From Maribacter sp. (GTDB lineage: Bacteria > Bacteroidota > Bacteroidia > Flavobacteriales > Flavobacteriaceae), in NCBI GenBank assembly GCA_003232155.1, contig QILY01000270.1:1-12929 (forward strand): a stretch of 12,929 nucleotides of DNA. Reading direction: 5' to 3'. The notes under the pieces were generated by a model. The model had not been told where the DNA came from. It saw only the letters and a program-made list of their open reading frames with translations, and did no database searches. This document shows positions 7,303 to 12,929 of this stretch, piece after piece; position 1 is the stretch's first letter, and the number at the start of each line of letters is the position of its first letter. The position numbers and the translations under genes were made by a program.

Positions 7303-9066
7303 TTAAAAATCGTAAGATATAAAATCGAAATAACCGAGCAAAATTTTATTGTTCAATATTCGTGGTGTCTTTATTTCTAACAACCGTGCAGAAGGGCTGT
7401 TAGAGAAAAAATCTTGCAAAATAAATTCTAAAGAATCGGCATCATTTACCTCTTGATAATCTAAATTATAGAGGGCGCATAAATGTGACAGATCACCGTT
7501 CTGAACTGTCTCAAAATACGTCTCAAAATTAGTGGTTTCTTCTTGGCCCGGTAAAATCCTAAAAATGCCACCGCCCTGATTATTTATGACAATTATTCGA
7601 AAATCTGGTCGAATATAATTGTTCCAAAGACCATTACTATCATATAAAAAACTCAAGTCTCCCGTAATCAATAAAGTTGGGTTTTCAACATAAAAAGCTG
7701 CCCCAATTGCTGTAGAGGTACTACCATCAATTCCGCTTGTTCCTCGATTACAAAAAACGTGTAAAGATGGATTTAAATCAAATAATTGTGTATAACGTAT
7801 CGTAGAACTATTTGCTAGCTGTAATTGGTTATTTATAGGAATATTCTTGTGTATTATGTAAAAAGCCAACATATCCGAAAACGGAATTTGTGCTATATAC
7901 GCAGCCCTTTTTAATTCATATTGCTGTTTTATAGTATGCCAATATGAAAAATAATCGCTTTTTATGTTCTTAATTCCTTTCGAAAATATCTCAAAAAAAA
8001 GAGTTACATCTATCTTAAGGTGATGTGATAATGAAAAGAAAGTATCATATGCCTTGACCCTATCAATATGGTAATGATGTTTAGGTCGATATTGACGTAA
8101 GAACGCTTTTATTTTTTTTGATACTATCAATCCGCCAAAGGTGAGCAATACTTCTGGCTGTAGTTTTGAGAAGAGTTCTTCTTTTGTATTTGATTTTTCA
8201 ATAGGTGCTACAATGCTGTCAATACTATTGAAAAAATTGGGATGATGTATGTTTGATGTAGTTTCGGTCAATACAATTACAGAAGGGTCATTGCCCAAAA
8301 CATCTAAGAATTCTTGTGCAACGCTATTAGGGTCATTGACACCCACCAAAACCATTTTTCTTGTGGATGCGTTCCAAATCTCGGCAAATTTTTCAATTTC
8401 TTTTAAGGCATCAATGGTTTCTATATCTTCATTTCTTATATCTGATGATAGTATTGTTTCATTCAACGTATTGTACAAAGGCTCTTCAAAAGGAATATTG
8501 ACGTGAACCGGCAAGCCAGTATTTAAAGCAGTATTAAGGGCTTTGTTTAATTCAGTATCATTGTAGGCCTGTACTTTTTTTTTGGTTAGCTCTATATTGC
8601 CTTCTGAAATCAAATGAGGAGCATATTTTTCTATGCTATCCGTAGCGTGGACTACATCTTGTTTAAGGTTGGCAGAGTATCCTATATGCCTATGAAAAAC
8701 ATTGTCTTGACGAATTGTTTGTCCGTCGCCGACATCTATTTTATAAGTGGGTCTGTCTGCAGAAAGTACTACTAAAGGAATATCGCTATAAAAGGCCTCG
8801 GCAATAGCCGGATAGTAGTTCAATAAAGCGCTACCTGATGTACAGACTATCGCAACCGGTTGGCGCAACTGTTGTGCAATACCTAAAGCAAAAAAAGCAG
8901 CAGAGCGTTCATCGACAATACTAAAACACTTGAAAAAATCATCCTCAGTAAAACCAATGATCAAAGGGGCATTACGTGAACCGGGAGATATTACGATATT
9001 TTTTATGCCTTTAGCCTTACAATGCTGTACTACTGATTGAGCTAAGGGAATGCTTGAATATTTCAT
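7303..9066 (-). CDS. menD: 2-succinyl-5-enolpyruvyl-6-hydroxy-3-cyclohexene-1-carboxylate synthase (MenD)
   Basis: MenD is a thiamine-diphosphate enzyme that joins isochorismate to the succinyl semialdehyde unit from 2-oxoglutarate, the first committed step of menaquinone synthesis, in the cytoplasm. The 587-residue length fits the family. Visible motifs are ISPGSRNAP (26-34), DERSAAFFALG (52-62) with the ThDP-activating Glu53, VLSADRP (100-106), GDGQTIRQ (113-120), NRGTSGIDGSTSTAIG (440-455), and the Mg/ThDP-binding GDLSFLYDSNGL (469-480) followed by INNQGGGIF (494-502). All expected catalytic features are present. It is downstream of menF but separated by a 225-nt spacer with unusual repeats. 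It has its own TATTTTTG box 6 nt before the ATG, so it may be transcribed both from menF read-through and from its own promoter. Confidence 0.97.
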   Translation of the reverse strand: MKYSSIPLAQSVVQHCKAKGIKNIVISPGSRNAPLIIGFTEDDFFKCFSIVDERSAAFFALGIAQQLRQPVAIVCTSGSALLNYYPAIAEAFYSDIPLVVLSADRPTYKIDVGDGQTIRQDNVFHRHIGYSANLKQDVVHATDSIEKYAPHLISEGNIELTKKKVQAYNDTELNKALNTALNTGLPVHVNIPFEEPLYNTLNETILSSDIRNEDIETIDALKEIEKFAEIWNASTRKMVLVGVNDPNSVAQEFLDVLGNDPSVIVLTETTSNIHHPNFFNSIDSIVAPIEKSNTKEELFSKLQPEVLLTFGGLIVSKKIKAFLRQYRPKHHYHIDRVKAYDTFFSLSHHLKIDVTLFFEIFSKGIKNIKSDYFSYWHTIKQQYELKRAAYIAQIPFSDMLAFYIIHKNIPINNQLQLANSSTIRYTQLFDLNPSLHVFCNRGTSGIDGSTSTAIGAAFYVENPTLLITGDLSFLYDSNGLWNNYIRPDFRIIVINNQGGGIFRILPGQEETTNFETYFETVQNGDLSHLCALYNLDYQEVNDADSLEFILQDFFSNSPSARLLEIKTPRILNNKILLGYFDFISYDF

Positions 9067-9072
9067 GGATTA

Positions 9073-9080
9073 CAAAAATA
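9073..9080 (-). promoter_or_regulatory. -7 promoter box of menD
   Basis: TATTTTTG on the minus strand matches TAnnTTTG perfectly and ends 6 nt before the menD ATG. A partial -33 match, TTAG (9104-9101), lies 20 nt upstream and overlaps the left arm of the inverted repeat at 9102-9120. Initiation would fall at or just before the start codon. Confidence 0.45.
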
Positions 9081-9101
9081 CAACGCAAAGGTTTCTAATA
9101 C

Positions 9102-9174
9102 TAATGCGAATCAAGGGTTGAGATCGGAAATTGATTATCAATTAAAACTAAAATCCAACTCTTGATTCGCATTA
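9102..9174. repeat. 19-nt inverted repeat with nested hairpin in the menF-menD spacer
   Basis: The arms TAATGCGAATCAAGGGTTG (9102-9120) and CAACTCTTGATTCGCATTA (9156-9174) are complementary at 18 of 19 positions; the exception could form a G-U pair in RNA. The 35-nt loop holds a second perfect hairpin, AATTGAT (9129-9135) and ATCAATT (9137-9143) around one T. The left arm adjoins the menD promoter box, and the right arm ends at the first base of the tandem repeat. No T-run follows in either direction, so a plain terminator is unlikely. Confidence 0.85.
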
Positions 9175-9236
9175 ATACTTTGTACTTAATACTTTGTACT
9201 TAATACTTTGTACTTAATACTTTGTACTTAATACTT
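9174..9236. repeat. 14-bp tandem repeat, 4.5 copies
   Basis: The unit AATACTTTGTACTT occurs four times without change (9174-9187, 9188-9201, 9202-9215, 9216-9229), followed by a half unit AATACTT (9230-9236). The perfect identity indicates recent expansion by slippage or unequal exchange. The array lies in the menF-menD spacer, about 110 nt upstream of the menD start. The rest of the spacer up to the menF stop (9237-9291) is AT-rich and holds nothing recognisable. Confidence 0.97.
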
Positions 9237-9291
9237 AATAAACATCCAAATAGCCGATTAAATTCAAATTCAAAAACGATTATTTAGAAAT

Positions 9292-10410
9292 TCATTTGGT
9301 ATAATTTGCCACAAGCACTTGTAACATAGTATTACTTTTTGCTACAGTTTCTTGCCATTCATTTTCAGGGTCGGAACTTTTGGTAACCCCTCCTCCAACA
9401 TATAGTTGGGCGATATTATCTTTTAATTGCATACAGCGCAGGTTTACAAAAAACGTGGTATTTGTTTTTATACTTCTGTATGCTTTATTTTCTTGATTTC
9501 TTCTGCCGGTAACCCTACCCTTTTCAGTTTTAAAATTTAATTCGCCCAAGTAGCCTGTATAATATTCACGATCATAATTTTCATGTTTTGCAATAAAGGT
9601 TTTTGTGTCCGTCATGGGCATACCACATACTGCTGGTGTAGGATGTAAAGCTTTTATTATTTCATATAGTTTTTCTTTTGGAAATTTACCCCTAAGCTTT
9701 GTTCTCAAATGCCAAAGCTTACCAGCTTTAACTGATGTTCTTTCCGATATTTTAAGGTCAGAAACAGAAGGGGTAATAGCATCAGAAATATACTGGGTCA
9801 CCAAATTTTGTTCCTCCAATTCTTTGGTCCCCCAATTTGGATTTTCATTTTCAATGTATTTTTGGGTACCCGCTAAAGACATTGTAGTCAGGTGTTGATT
9901 CTCGACCTTTAGTAAAATTTCAGGTGTGGCCCCTAGCCAAACACCAACTTTTGGATGGAACCATACATAACAAAAAGCAGTTTCATAACTAGCCAAAAGT
10001 GTTTGAAATAAATCTATCGAACTTGAATCGTAAACTACATCGACCCTTCTAGAAAGCACTACTTTTTTAAAATGGCCTTTTTGTATTTGTACAATACCCT
10101 TTTTAACTAAATTGATATGAAATTCTTTCTGTGAGGTATCAATTTCAGGCAAATTATTAACTCGTACTGAACTGTTAGATGGCTCATAATTAGCCAAAAT
10201 ATTTTCATTGACCTGTAGTAATATTATAGGATTATTAGTGTCAAAAGGGGCAAAAACAAAGCCCGTTTCAGTAAAATCGTTTACATAGTGTAATTGGGCA
10301 TCGTTCTGAAAAATACCATGAACACTATTCGCATTAGGCTTTCGGTACAGTACAAAAGGTAAATTTTTAGCCAATTGTTCAGTGGCCCTATCTATCAATT
10401 CAAAAAACAT
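9292..10410 (-). CDS. menF: Isochorismate synthase (MenF-type chorismate-binding enzyme)
   Basis: The 372-residue protein is a chorismate-utilising enzyme that converts chorismate to isochorismate with Mg2+, supplying MenD. Motifs run in family order: KGHFKKVVLSRRVDV (111-125) with the probable general-base lysine at 115-116, WLGATPEILLKV (158-169), TMSLAGTQ (176-183), ELEEQNLVTQYI (197-208), LHPTPAVCGMP (255-265), REYYTGYLGE (281-290) with the Mg-binding Glu290, FVNLRCMQL (321-329) and YVGGGVTKSSDPENEWQET (337-355). Like other isochorismate synthases it lacks a fused lyase or amidotransferase domain. Its ATG lies one base after the TAG of the upstream thioesterase gene, implying translational coupling, and menD follows downstream. 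An EntC-type siderophore role is possible in principle, but the adjoining menD argues for menaquinone. Confidence 0.95.
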   Translation of the reverse strand: MFFELIDRATEQLAKNLPFVLYRKPNANSVHGIFQNDAQLHYVNDFTETGFVFAPFDTNNPIILLQVNENILANYEPSNSSVRVNNLPEIDTSQKEFHINLVKKGIVQIQKGHFKKVVLSRRVDVVYDSSSIDLFQTLLASYETAFCYVWFHPKVGVWLGATPEILLKVENQHLTTMSLAGTQKYIENENPNWGTKELEEQNLVTQYISDAITPSVSDLKISERTSVKAGKLWHLRTKLRGKFPKEKLYEIIKALHPTPAVCGMPMTDTKTFIAKHENYDREYYTGYLGELNFKTEKGRVTGRRNQENKAYRSIKTNTTFFVNLRCMQLKDNIAQLYVGGGVTKSSDPENEWQETVAKSNTMLQVLVANYTK

Positions 10411-10411
10411 A

Positions 10412-10834
10412 CTACTTTTTAGGTAATGATATAGTGGTCAGTTTACATACTGATATTAAATTATCTTCAGCATCCGTTATTTTAATGTCCCAAAGTTGAG
10501 TGGTACGGCCTTTATGAAGTATTGTAGCTTTTCCAAATACCTCTCCATCACGAACACTTTTAACATGGTTTGCGGCTATTTCAATACCACGCACAAAGAA
10601 ATTTTCTCCATCCAAAAAAATAAAAGAAGCAGTACTGCCAACGCTTTCCGCCAAAGCCACCATGGCACCACCGTGTAAAACACCATCGGGCTGATGTACT
10701 CTTGAATTCACGGGCATTTTACCCACCAGGTAATTTTCACCCACATCAACATATTCGATCTGTAAAGTTTCCATCATAGTATTCTTTGAAGACTCGTTAC
10801 AGACTTTCAGTATTTTTTCTTTATAATCGTCCAT
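10412..10834 (-). CDS. Hotdog-fold thioesterase (PaaI/YdiI family), probable DHNA-CoA thioesterase
   Basis: This 140-residue protein is a single hotdog domain. The central motif RVHQPDGVLHGGAMVALAES contains Gln48, His54 and Glu63, with Ser67 just after. These are the same residues at the same numbering as I recall for the active site of E. coli YdiI (MenI), the 1,4-dihydroxy-2-naphthoyl-CoA thioesterase. Known family members hydrolyse acyl- or aroyl-CoA in the cytoplasm. It is the first gene of the unit leading into menF (one-base gap) and menD, which supports a menaquinone role and a MenI assignment. A general phenylacetyl- or acyl-CoA thioesterase remains possible because hotdog specificity is broad. 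The ATG at 10834 fits the family length. Confidence 0.9.
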   Translation of the reverse strand: MDDYKEKILKVCNESSKNTMMETLQIEYVDVGENYLVGKMPVNSRVHQPDGVLHGGAMVALAESVGSTASFIFLDGENFFVRGIEIAANHVKSVRDGEVFGKATILHKGRTTQLWDIKITDAEDNLISVCKLTTISLPKK

Positions 10835-10847
10835 GAAAGTTTTTTTG

Positions 10848-10875
10848 TAAAATTAAGCATTCCGTTTCCAACAAA
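10848..10875 (-). promoter_or_regulatory. Candidate promoter of the thioesterase-menF-menD unit
   Basis: On the minus strand TTTG (10875-10872) is followed after 16 nt by TAATTTTA (10855-10848), a one-mismatch TAnnTTTG box. The spacing is slightly short. The box ends 13 nt before the thioesterase ATG, giving a leader of roughly 9 nt. It lies in the 84-nt divergent region shared with the alpha/beta hydrolase gene, for which I see no good plus-strand box. Confidence 0.35.
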
Positions 10876-10918
10876 AGACTTTACTTTATGAACTGGTTCA
10901 ATACTAGATTTCAATACT

Positions 10919-11563
10919 ATGCATATTCAAGAAAAGCAGGTTTCTTATACCGCCACAAATACCTACATAACCCTAAATACGTTAACCGATAAAACAAAAA
11001 AGGTATGGATAGTACTTCACGGTATAGGCTATTTAAGCAAATATTTCATTAGATATTTTGATGAACTTTCTACTGACGAAAATTATATCATTGCACCACA
11101 AGCACCTTCTAAATATTACTTAAAAAATCAATACAAATATGTAGGTGCCAGTTGGTTGACCAAAGAAAATACGGTTACAGAAACCAATAATGTTCTCGCC
11201 TATTTAGATACTGTTTTAGATGCAGAGAATATTCCTAATAGCTGCGAGTTACTGATTTTTGGGTTTTCACAAGGCGTCTCTATCGCTACACGTTGGGTGG
11301 CATCACAGCAATTAAAATGTAATAAGTTAATTCTGTACGCAGGTGGAATACCCAAAGAGCTAAGCCCAAAAGATTTTGATTTTTTAAATGACCAACAAAC
11401 CGAGGTTACTGTCATTGTTGGTGATAAAGACCAATATCTGACCCAAGAAGTTTTAAAATATGAAACCCAAAGAATAGAAGAATTATTTCAAGGAAAAGCG
11501 AAACAGCAAATTTTTGAAGGGGCCCATGAGATTAAAAAAGAAATCATAAATTCATTCGTATGA
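10919..11563 (+). CDS. Alpha/beta hydrolase, phospholipase/carboxylesterase-like
   Basis: The 214-residue protein lacks a signal peptide and is probably cytoplasmic. It shows the compact carboxylesterase/lysophospholipase-like alpha/beta hydrolase pattern: WIVLHGIG (30-37) for the oxyanion loop, IIAPQAPS (57-64), nucleophile elbow GFSQG (Ser117), the acid-bearing strand VIVGDKDQY (165-173, Asp169 or Asp171) and catalytic His203 in EGAHEI. The triad is therefore complete. The natural ester is unknown. It diverges from the thioesterase-menF-menD unit across an 84-nt gap. It lacks the GxSxGG-type elbow and the length of MenH, so a menaquinone role is not supported. Its TGA overlaps the ATG of a short interrupted reading frame (ATGA). 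Confidence 0.87.
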   Translation: MHIQEKQVSYTATNTYITLNTLTDKTKKVWIVLHGIGYLSKYFIRYFDELSTDENYIIAPQAPSKYYLKNQYKYVGASWLTKENTVTETNNVLAYLDTVLDAENIPNSCELLIFGFSQGVSIATRWVASQQLKCNKLILYAGGIPKELSPKDFDFLNDQQTEVTVIVGDKDQYLTQEVLKYETQRIEELFQGKAKQQIFEGAHEIKKEIINSFV

Positions 11564-11697
11564 TGCAACCCGAAATTATAGGGCAACTCTAAAAACTCAT
11601 TCGCAAAAATGTTTACCTCTTAGATCGGTTTAAAAGAAACACTTGTTGTTATGGAATTTTAAAAGACGAATGGCAAGCTCTAGAGATTAAACCTTAA
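11560..11697 (+). pseudogene. Small translationally coupled reading frame interrupted by an in-frame TAA
   Basis: The ATG at 11560 overlaps the hydrolase stop as ATGA. The frame reads MMQPEIIGQL, hits TAA at 11590-11592, then continues in the same frame with no further stop for 34 codons (beginning KLIRKNVYLLDRFKRN, ending KDEWQALEIKP) to TAA at 11695. The second part has protein-like composition, and a single GAA-to-TAA change would explain the break, giving a 45-residue product. I do not recognise a family. It could also be chance open sequence. It ends 3 nt before the convergent YD-like gene, and no terminator is seen between them. Confidence 0.45.
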
Positions 11698-11700
11698 AAA

Positions 11701-12633
11701 TTATTCATCTTCATTATTCATGGTCTCAGCCTCATAATAGCTAATTATTCGAGTAGTATATGAGTTATTTGGAGTGATGATTTTCTTTATCCAATTACCC
11801 GTACCACCATTATCAAATTGATATATATATTCTTCGACTATTGATGTCCCGTCTTTTTTTGTTTCTTTTTTTGAGAGTATCAGTAATTCATCATAACTAA
11901 ATGTATTTATCTCTGAAACAGCAAATTGTTTTACCGTTTCATCAAATGAAAATTTAGTCTCTACAACCAATTTATTTGAAGCATTGTATATTTCTTCTAC
12001 AGCCGTATTTGGGTTGCCTTCGATAAAATTTTTGATCAACACTACTTTTTGAACAGATTTGTTTTTAGCTTTCTTCGTTGAAGTACGTATTGATTTTAGA
12101 ACGACTTCATTTAATGTATACGTTTTTGTTTTCTCACCTTTAATATCACTATACAATATATTGGTTTCATCAATACCTTCATTGTTAGTTCGAATGATTT
12201 TAAATAGCTGATTATCAGAATTATAGTGATATTTATATTGATCTAAAAACACTTTATTGTACGATAGTATTTTTTCGGTAATCTTAAAATTTTTCAACGA
12301 ATCAATAGTATAAATATTGGCGATCGAGGTATTACTGTCAAAAGTATTATCGCGGTAATTTTCTAAGCGTTTTTCCAATAAAAACCCGTTTGTATATTTA
12401 TAGTAGGTAACATCATAATCAGTATTACTGTAACGAGTGACTGATTTTGTTAAAAAACCATCTTCATTAAAATCATACTCCTCTTTTCCGTATTTGGTGC
12501 TGACCAAACAAGATTTCACATTTCCTGTTAAATCAAAATCGTTGACTTTGAATATTTTTATTTCTTGGGATATCAAATGCGAAGACCCTCCCCCTAAAAC
12601 AAACCAAAATATTAATATGTAGTTTTTTGTCAT
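11701..12633 (-). CDS. Exported protein with YD/RHS-like repeat motifs, function unknown
   Basis: The 310-residue protein has an N-terminal signal peptide (about residues 1-22), so it is exported. The mature part is rich in short beta-strand units of the YD-repeat type: YDFNEDGFLTKSVTRY (53-68), YKYTNGFLLEKRLENY (78-93), YKYHYNSDNQLFKI (133-146), and a C-terminal YIYQFDNGGTGNWIKKI. This resembles exported Bacteroidota proteins annotated as YD-repeat or RHS-like, but it is far shorter than toxin-bearing RHS proteins and has no core cage or toxin domain. The C-terminus ends in the acidic NNEDE with no sorting domain visible. It is convergent with the alpha/beta hydrolase and stands alone on its strand. 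I cannot assign a function. Confidence 0.75.
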   Translation of the reverse strand: MTKNYILIFWFVLGGGSSHLISQEIKIFKVNDFDLTGNVKSCLVSTKYGKEEYDFNEDGFLTKSVTRYSNTDYDVTYYKYTNGFLLEKRLENYRDNTFDSNTSIANIYTIDSLKNFKITEKILSYNKVFLDQYKYHYNSDNQLFKIIRTNNEGIDETNILYSDIKGEKTKTYTLNEVVLKSIRTSTKKAKNKSVQKVVLIKNFIEGNPNTAVEEIYNASNKLVVETKFSFDETVKQFAVSEINTFSYDELLILSKKETKKDGTSIVEEYIYQFDNGGTGNWIKKIITPNNSYTTRIISYYEAETMNNEDE

Positions 12634-12637
12634 ATTG

Positions 12638-12672
12638 TAAAATTACTTGATATTCTCCAATAGGGAAACAAA
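12638..12672 (-). promoter_or_regulatory. Candidate promoter of the YD-like gene
   Basis: On the minus strand TTTG (12672-12669), a 23-nt spacer and TAATTTTA (12645-12638) fit the Bacteroidota pattern with one mismatch in the -7 box. The box ends 4 nt before the ATG at 12633, predicting a leaderless or nearly leaderless mRNA. Confidence 0.4.
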
Positions 12673-12929
12673 AGGGATGCCAAATCGATGTAATACCAAT
12701 TTGCCTATAAAGTGACTCATTCAAACTCGTTTATTTTTCGTTCTATTTTCTTGTTCATGATTTTCGTAGCTTAGGCTATACAAGTCAATCACAGCGGTAT
12801 AGAACAAAAAAGCAACTTCGTTTTCTGTGACTCATCTTATAACCTGAGTTCGATTAATATCAATCTCACAGTCAGTAAATTACAATCAATTCAAAACCTA
12901 ATTCCCAGATAAGCCGTCTAAACAGCAAT
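12646..12929. other. Non-coding, apparently degenerate sequence at the right edge
   Basis: No start-to-stop gene is visible on either strand. The stretch contains TAATACCAATTTGCC (12691-12705), a 9-bp direct repeat GTGACTCAT (12712-12720 and 12827-12835), and a 13-nt imperfect inverted repeat (12734-12746 and 12799-12811, one mismatch). On the minus strand a 36-codon open stretch without a start codon (12831-12721) ends in TGA and reads as protein-like (VTENEVAFLFYTAVIDLYSL and onward). It may be the remnant of a gene or of a dispersed repeat. Confidence 0.5.

Noticed and set aside
9174..9236. Tandem repeats as a CRISPR array or as a row of promoter boxes
   Set aside because: The 14-bp units are directly adjacent with no spacers, so it is not CRISPR. 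TACTTTG in each unit has one base too few between TA and TTTG to match the -7 box.
9605..9898. 97-codon plus-strand reading frame inside menF
   Set aside because: It lies antisense to the most conserved menF motifs, which explains its openness; no start context or family resemblance.
10919..11563. Alpha/beta hydrolase as MenH of the menaquinone pathway
   Set aside because: The elbow is GFSQG with APQAP upstream, typical of the carboxylesterase/lysophospholipase-like group, and the gene lies on the opposite strand outside the men unit.
11701..12633. RHS/YD-repeat toxin of a polymorphic system
   Set aside because: It is only 310 residues, with no RHS core signature, no C-terminal toxin domain and no immunity gene next to it.
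12721..12929. Intact gene running off the right edge
   Set aside because: All frames I read near the edge on the minus strand meet stops within a short distance, and no start with a long open frame is present on the plus strand.

Overview
The window comes from a low-GC Bacteroidota genome, most likely a marine member of the Flavobacteriaceae. This rests on the AT-rich sequence, TAnnTTTG-type promoter boxes, Bacteroidota-style lipoprotein and signal-peptide N-termini, a DUF2853 gene, a CvfB-type S1 protein, and menaquinone genes arranged as thioesterase, menF, menD. No tRNA, rRNA, CRISPR array, intact insertion sequence or phage gene was seen.

Positions 1-4054 (minus strand) hold a four-gene co-directional cluster. 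In order of transcription it is an exported S51 (cyanophycinase-like) peptidase, a CDP-alcohol phosphatidyltransferase, a complete amidohydrolase lipoprotein, and a second amidohydrolase lipoprotein that runs off the left edge. The two amidohydrolases are tandem paralogues with the same metal-ligand layout. A plus-strand MFS transporter (4136-5386) diverges from the cluster. The export signals suggest peptide or amide turnover outside the cytoplasm, but no substrate can be read from the sequence.

Positions 5385-6850 (minus) hold cvfB followed by a YdeI/OmdA-family gene. They are closed by a small palindrome that overlaps the stop codons of both YdeI and the convergent MFS gene.

Positions 6880-10834 (minus) form a menaquinone block: MenI-like hotdog thioesterase, menF (isochorismate synthase), menD (SEPHCHC synthase), DUF2853, then a strong intrinsic terminator. 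MenF makes isochorismate, MenD converts it to SEPHCHC, and the thioesterase could act later on DHNA-CoA; menH, menC, menE, menB and menA are not here. The 225-nt menF-menD spacer is the most unusual non-coding DNA in the window. It carries a 19-nt inverted repeat with a nested hairpin, joined directly to four and a half copies of a 14-bp tandem repeat.

Positions 10919-12929 hold a plus-strand alpha/beta hydrolase with a nonsense-interrupted small reading frame attached to its stop codon by an ATGA overlap. A convergent exported YD-repeat-like protein follows, and then about 300 nt of non-coding, apparently degenerate DNA to the right edge.

Several genes (cvfB, menD, the MFS gene, the YD-like gene) have a TAnnTTT-type box only 4-6 nt before the start codon, which would give leaderless or nearly leaderless mRNAs. 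No clearly new multi-gene system is visible. The best leads are the menF-menD spacer and the extracytoplasmic peptidase/amidohydrolase cluster.
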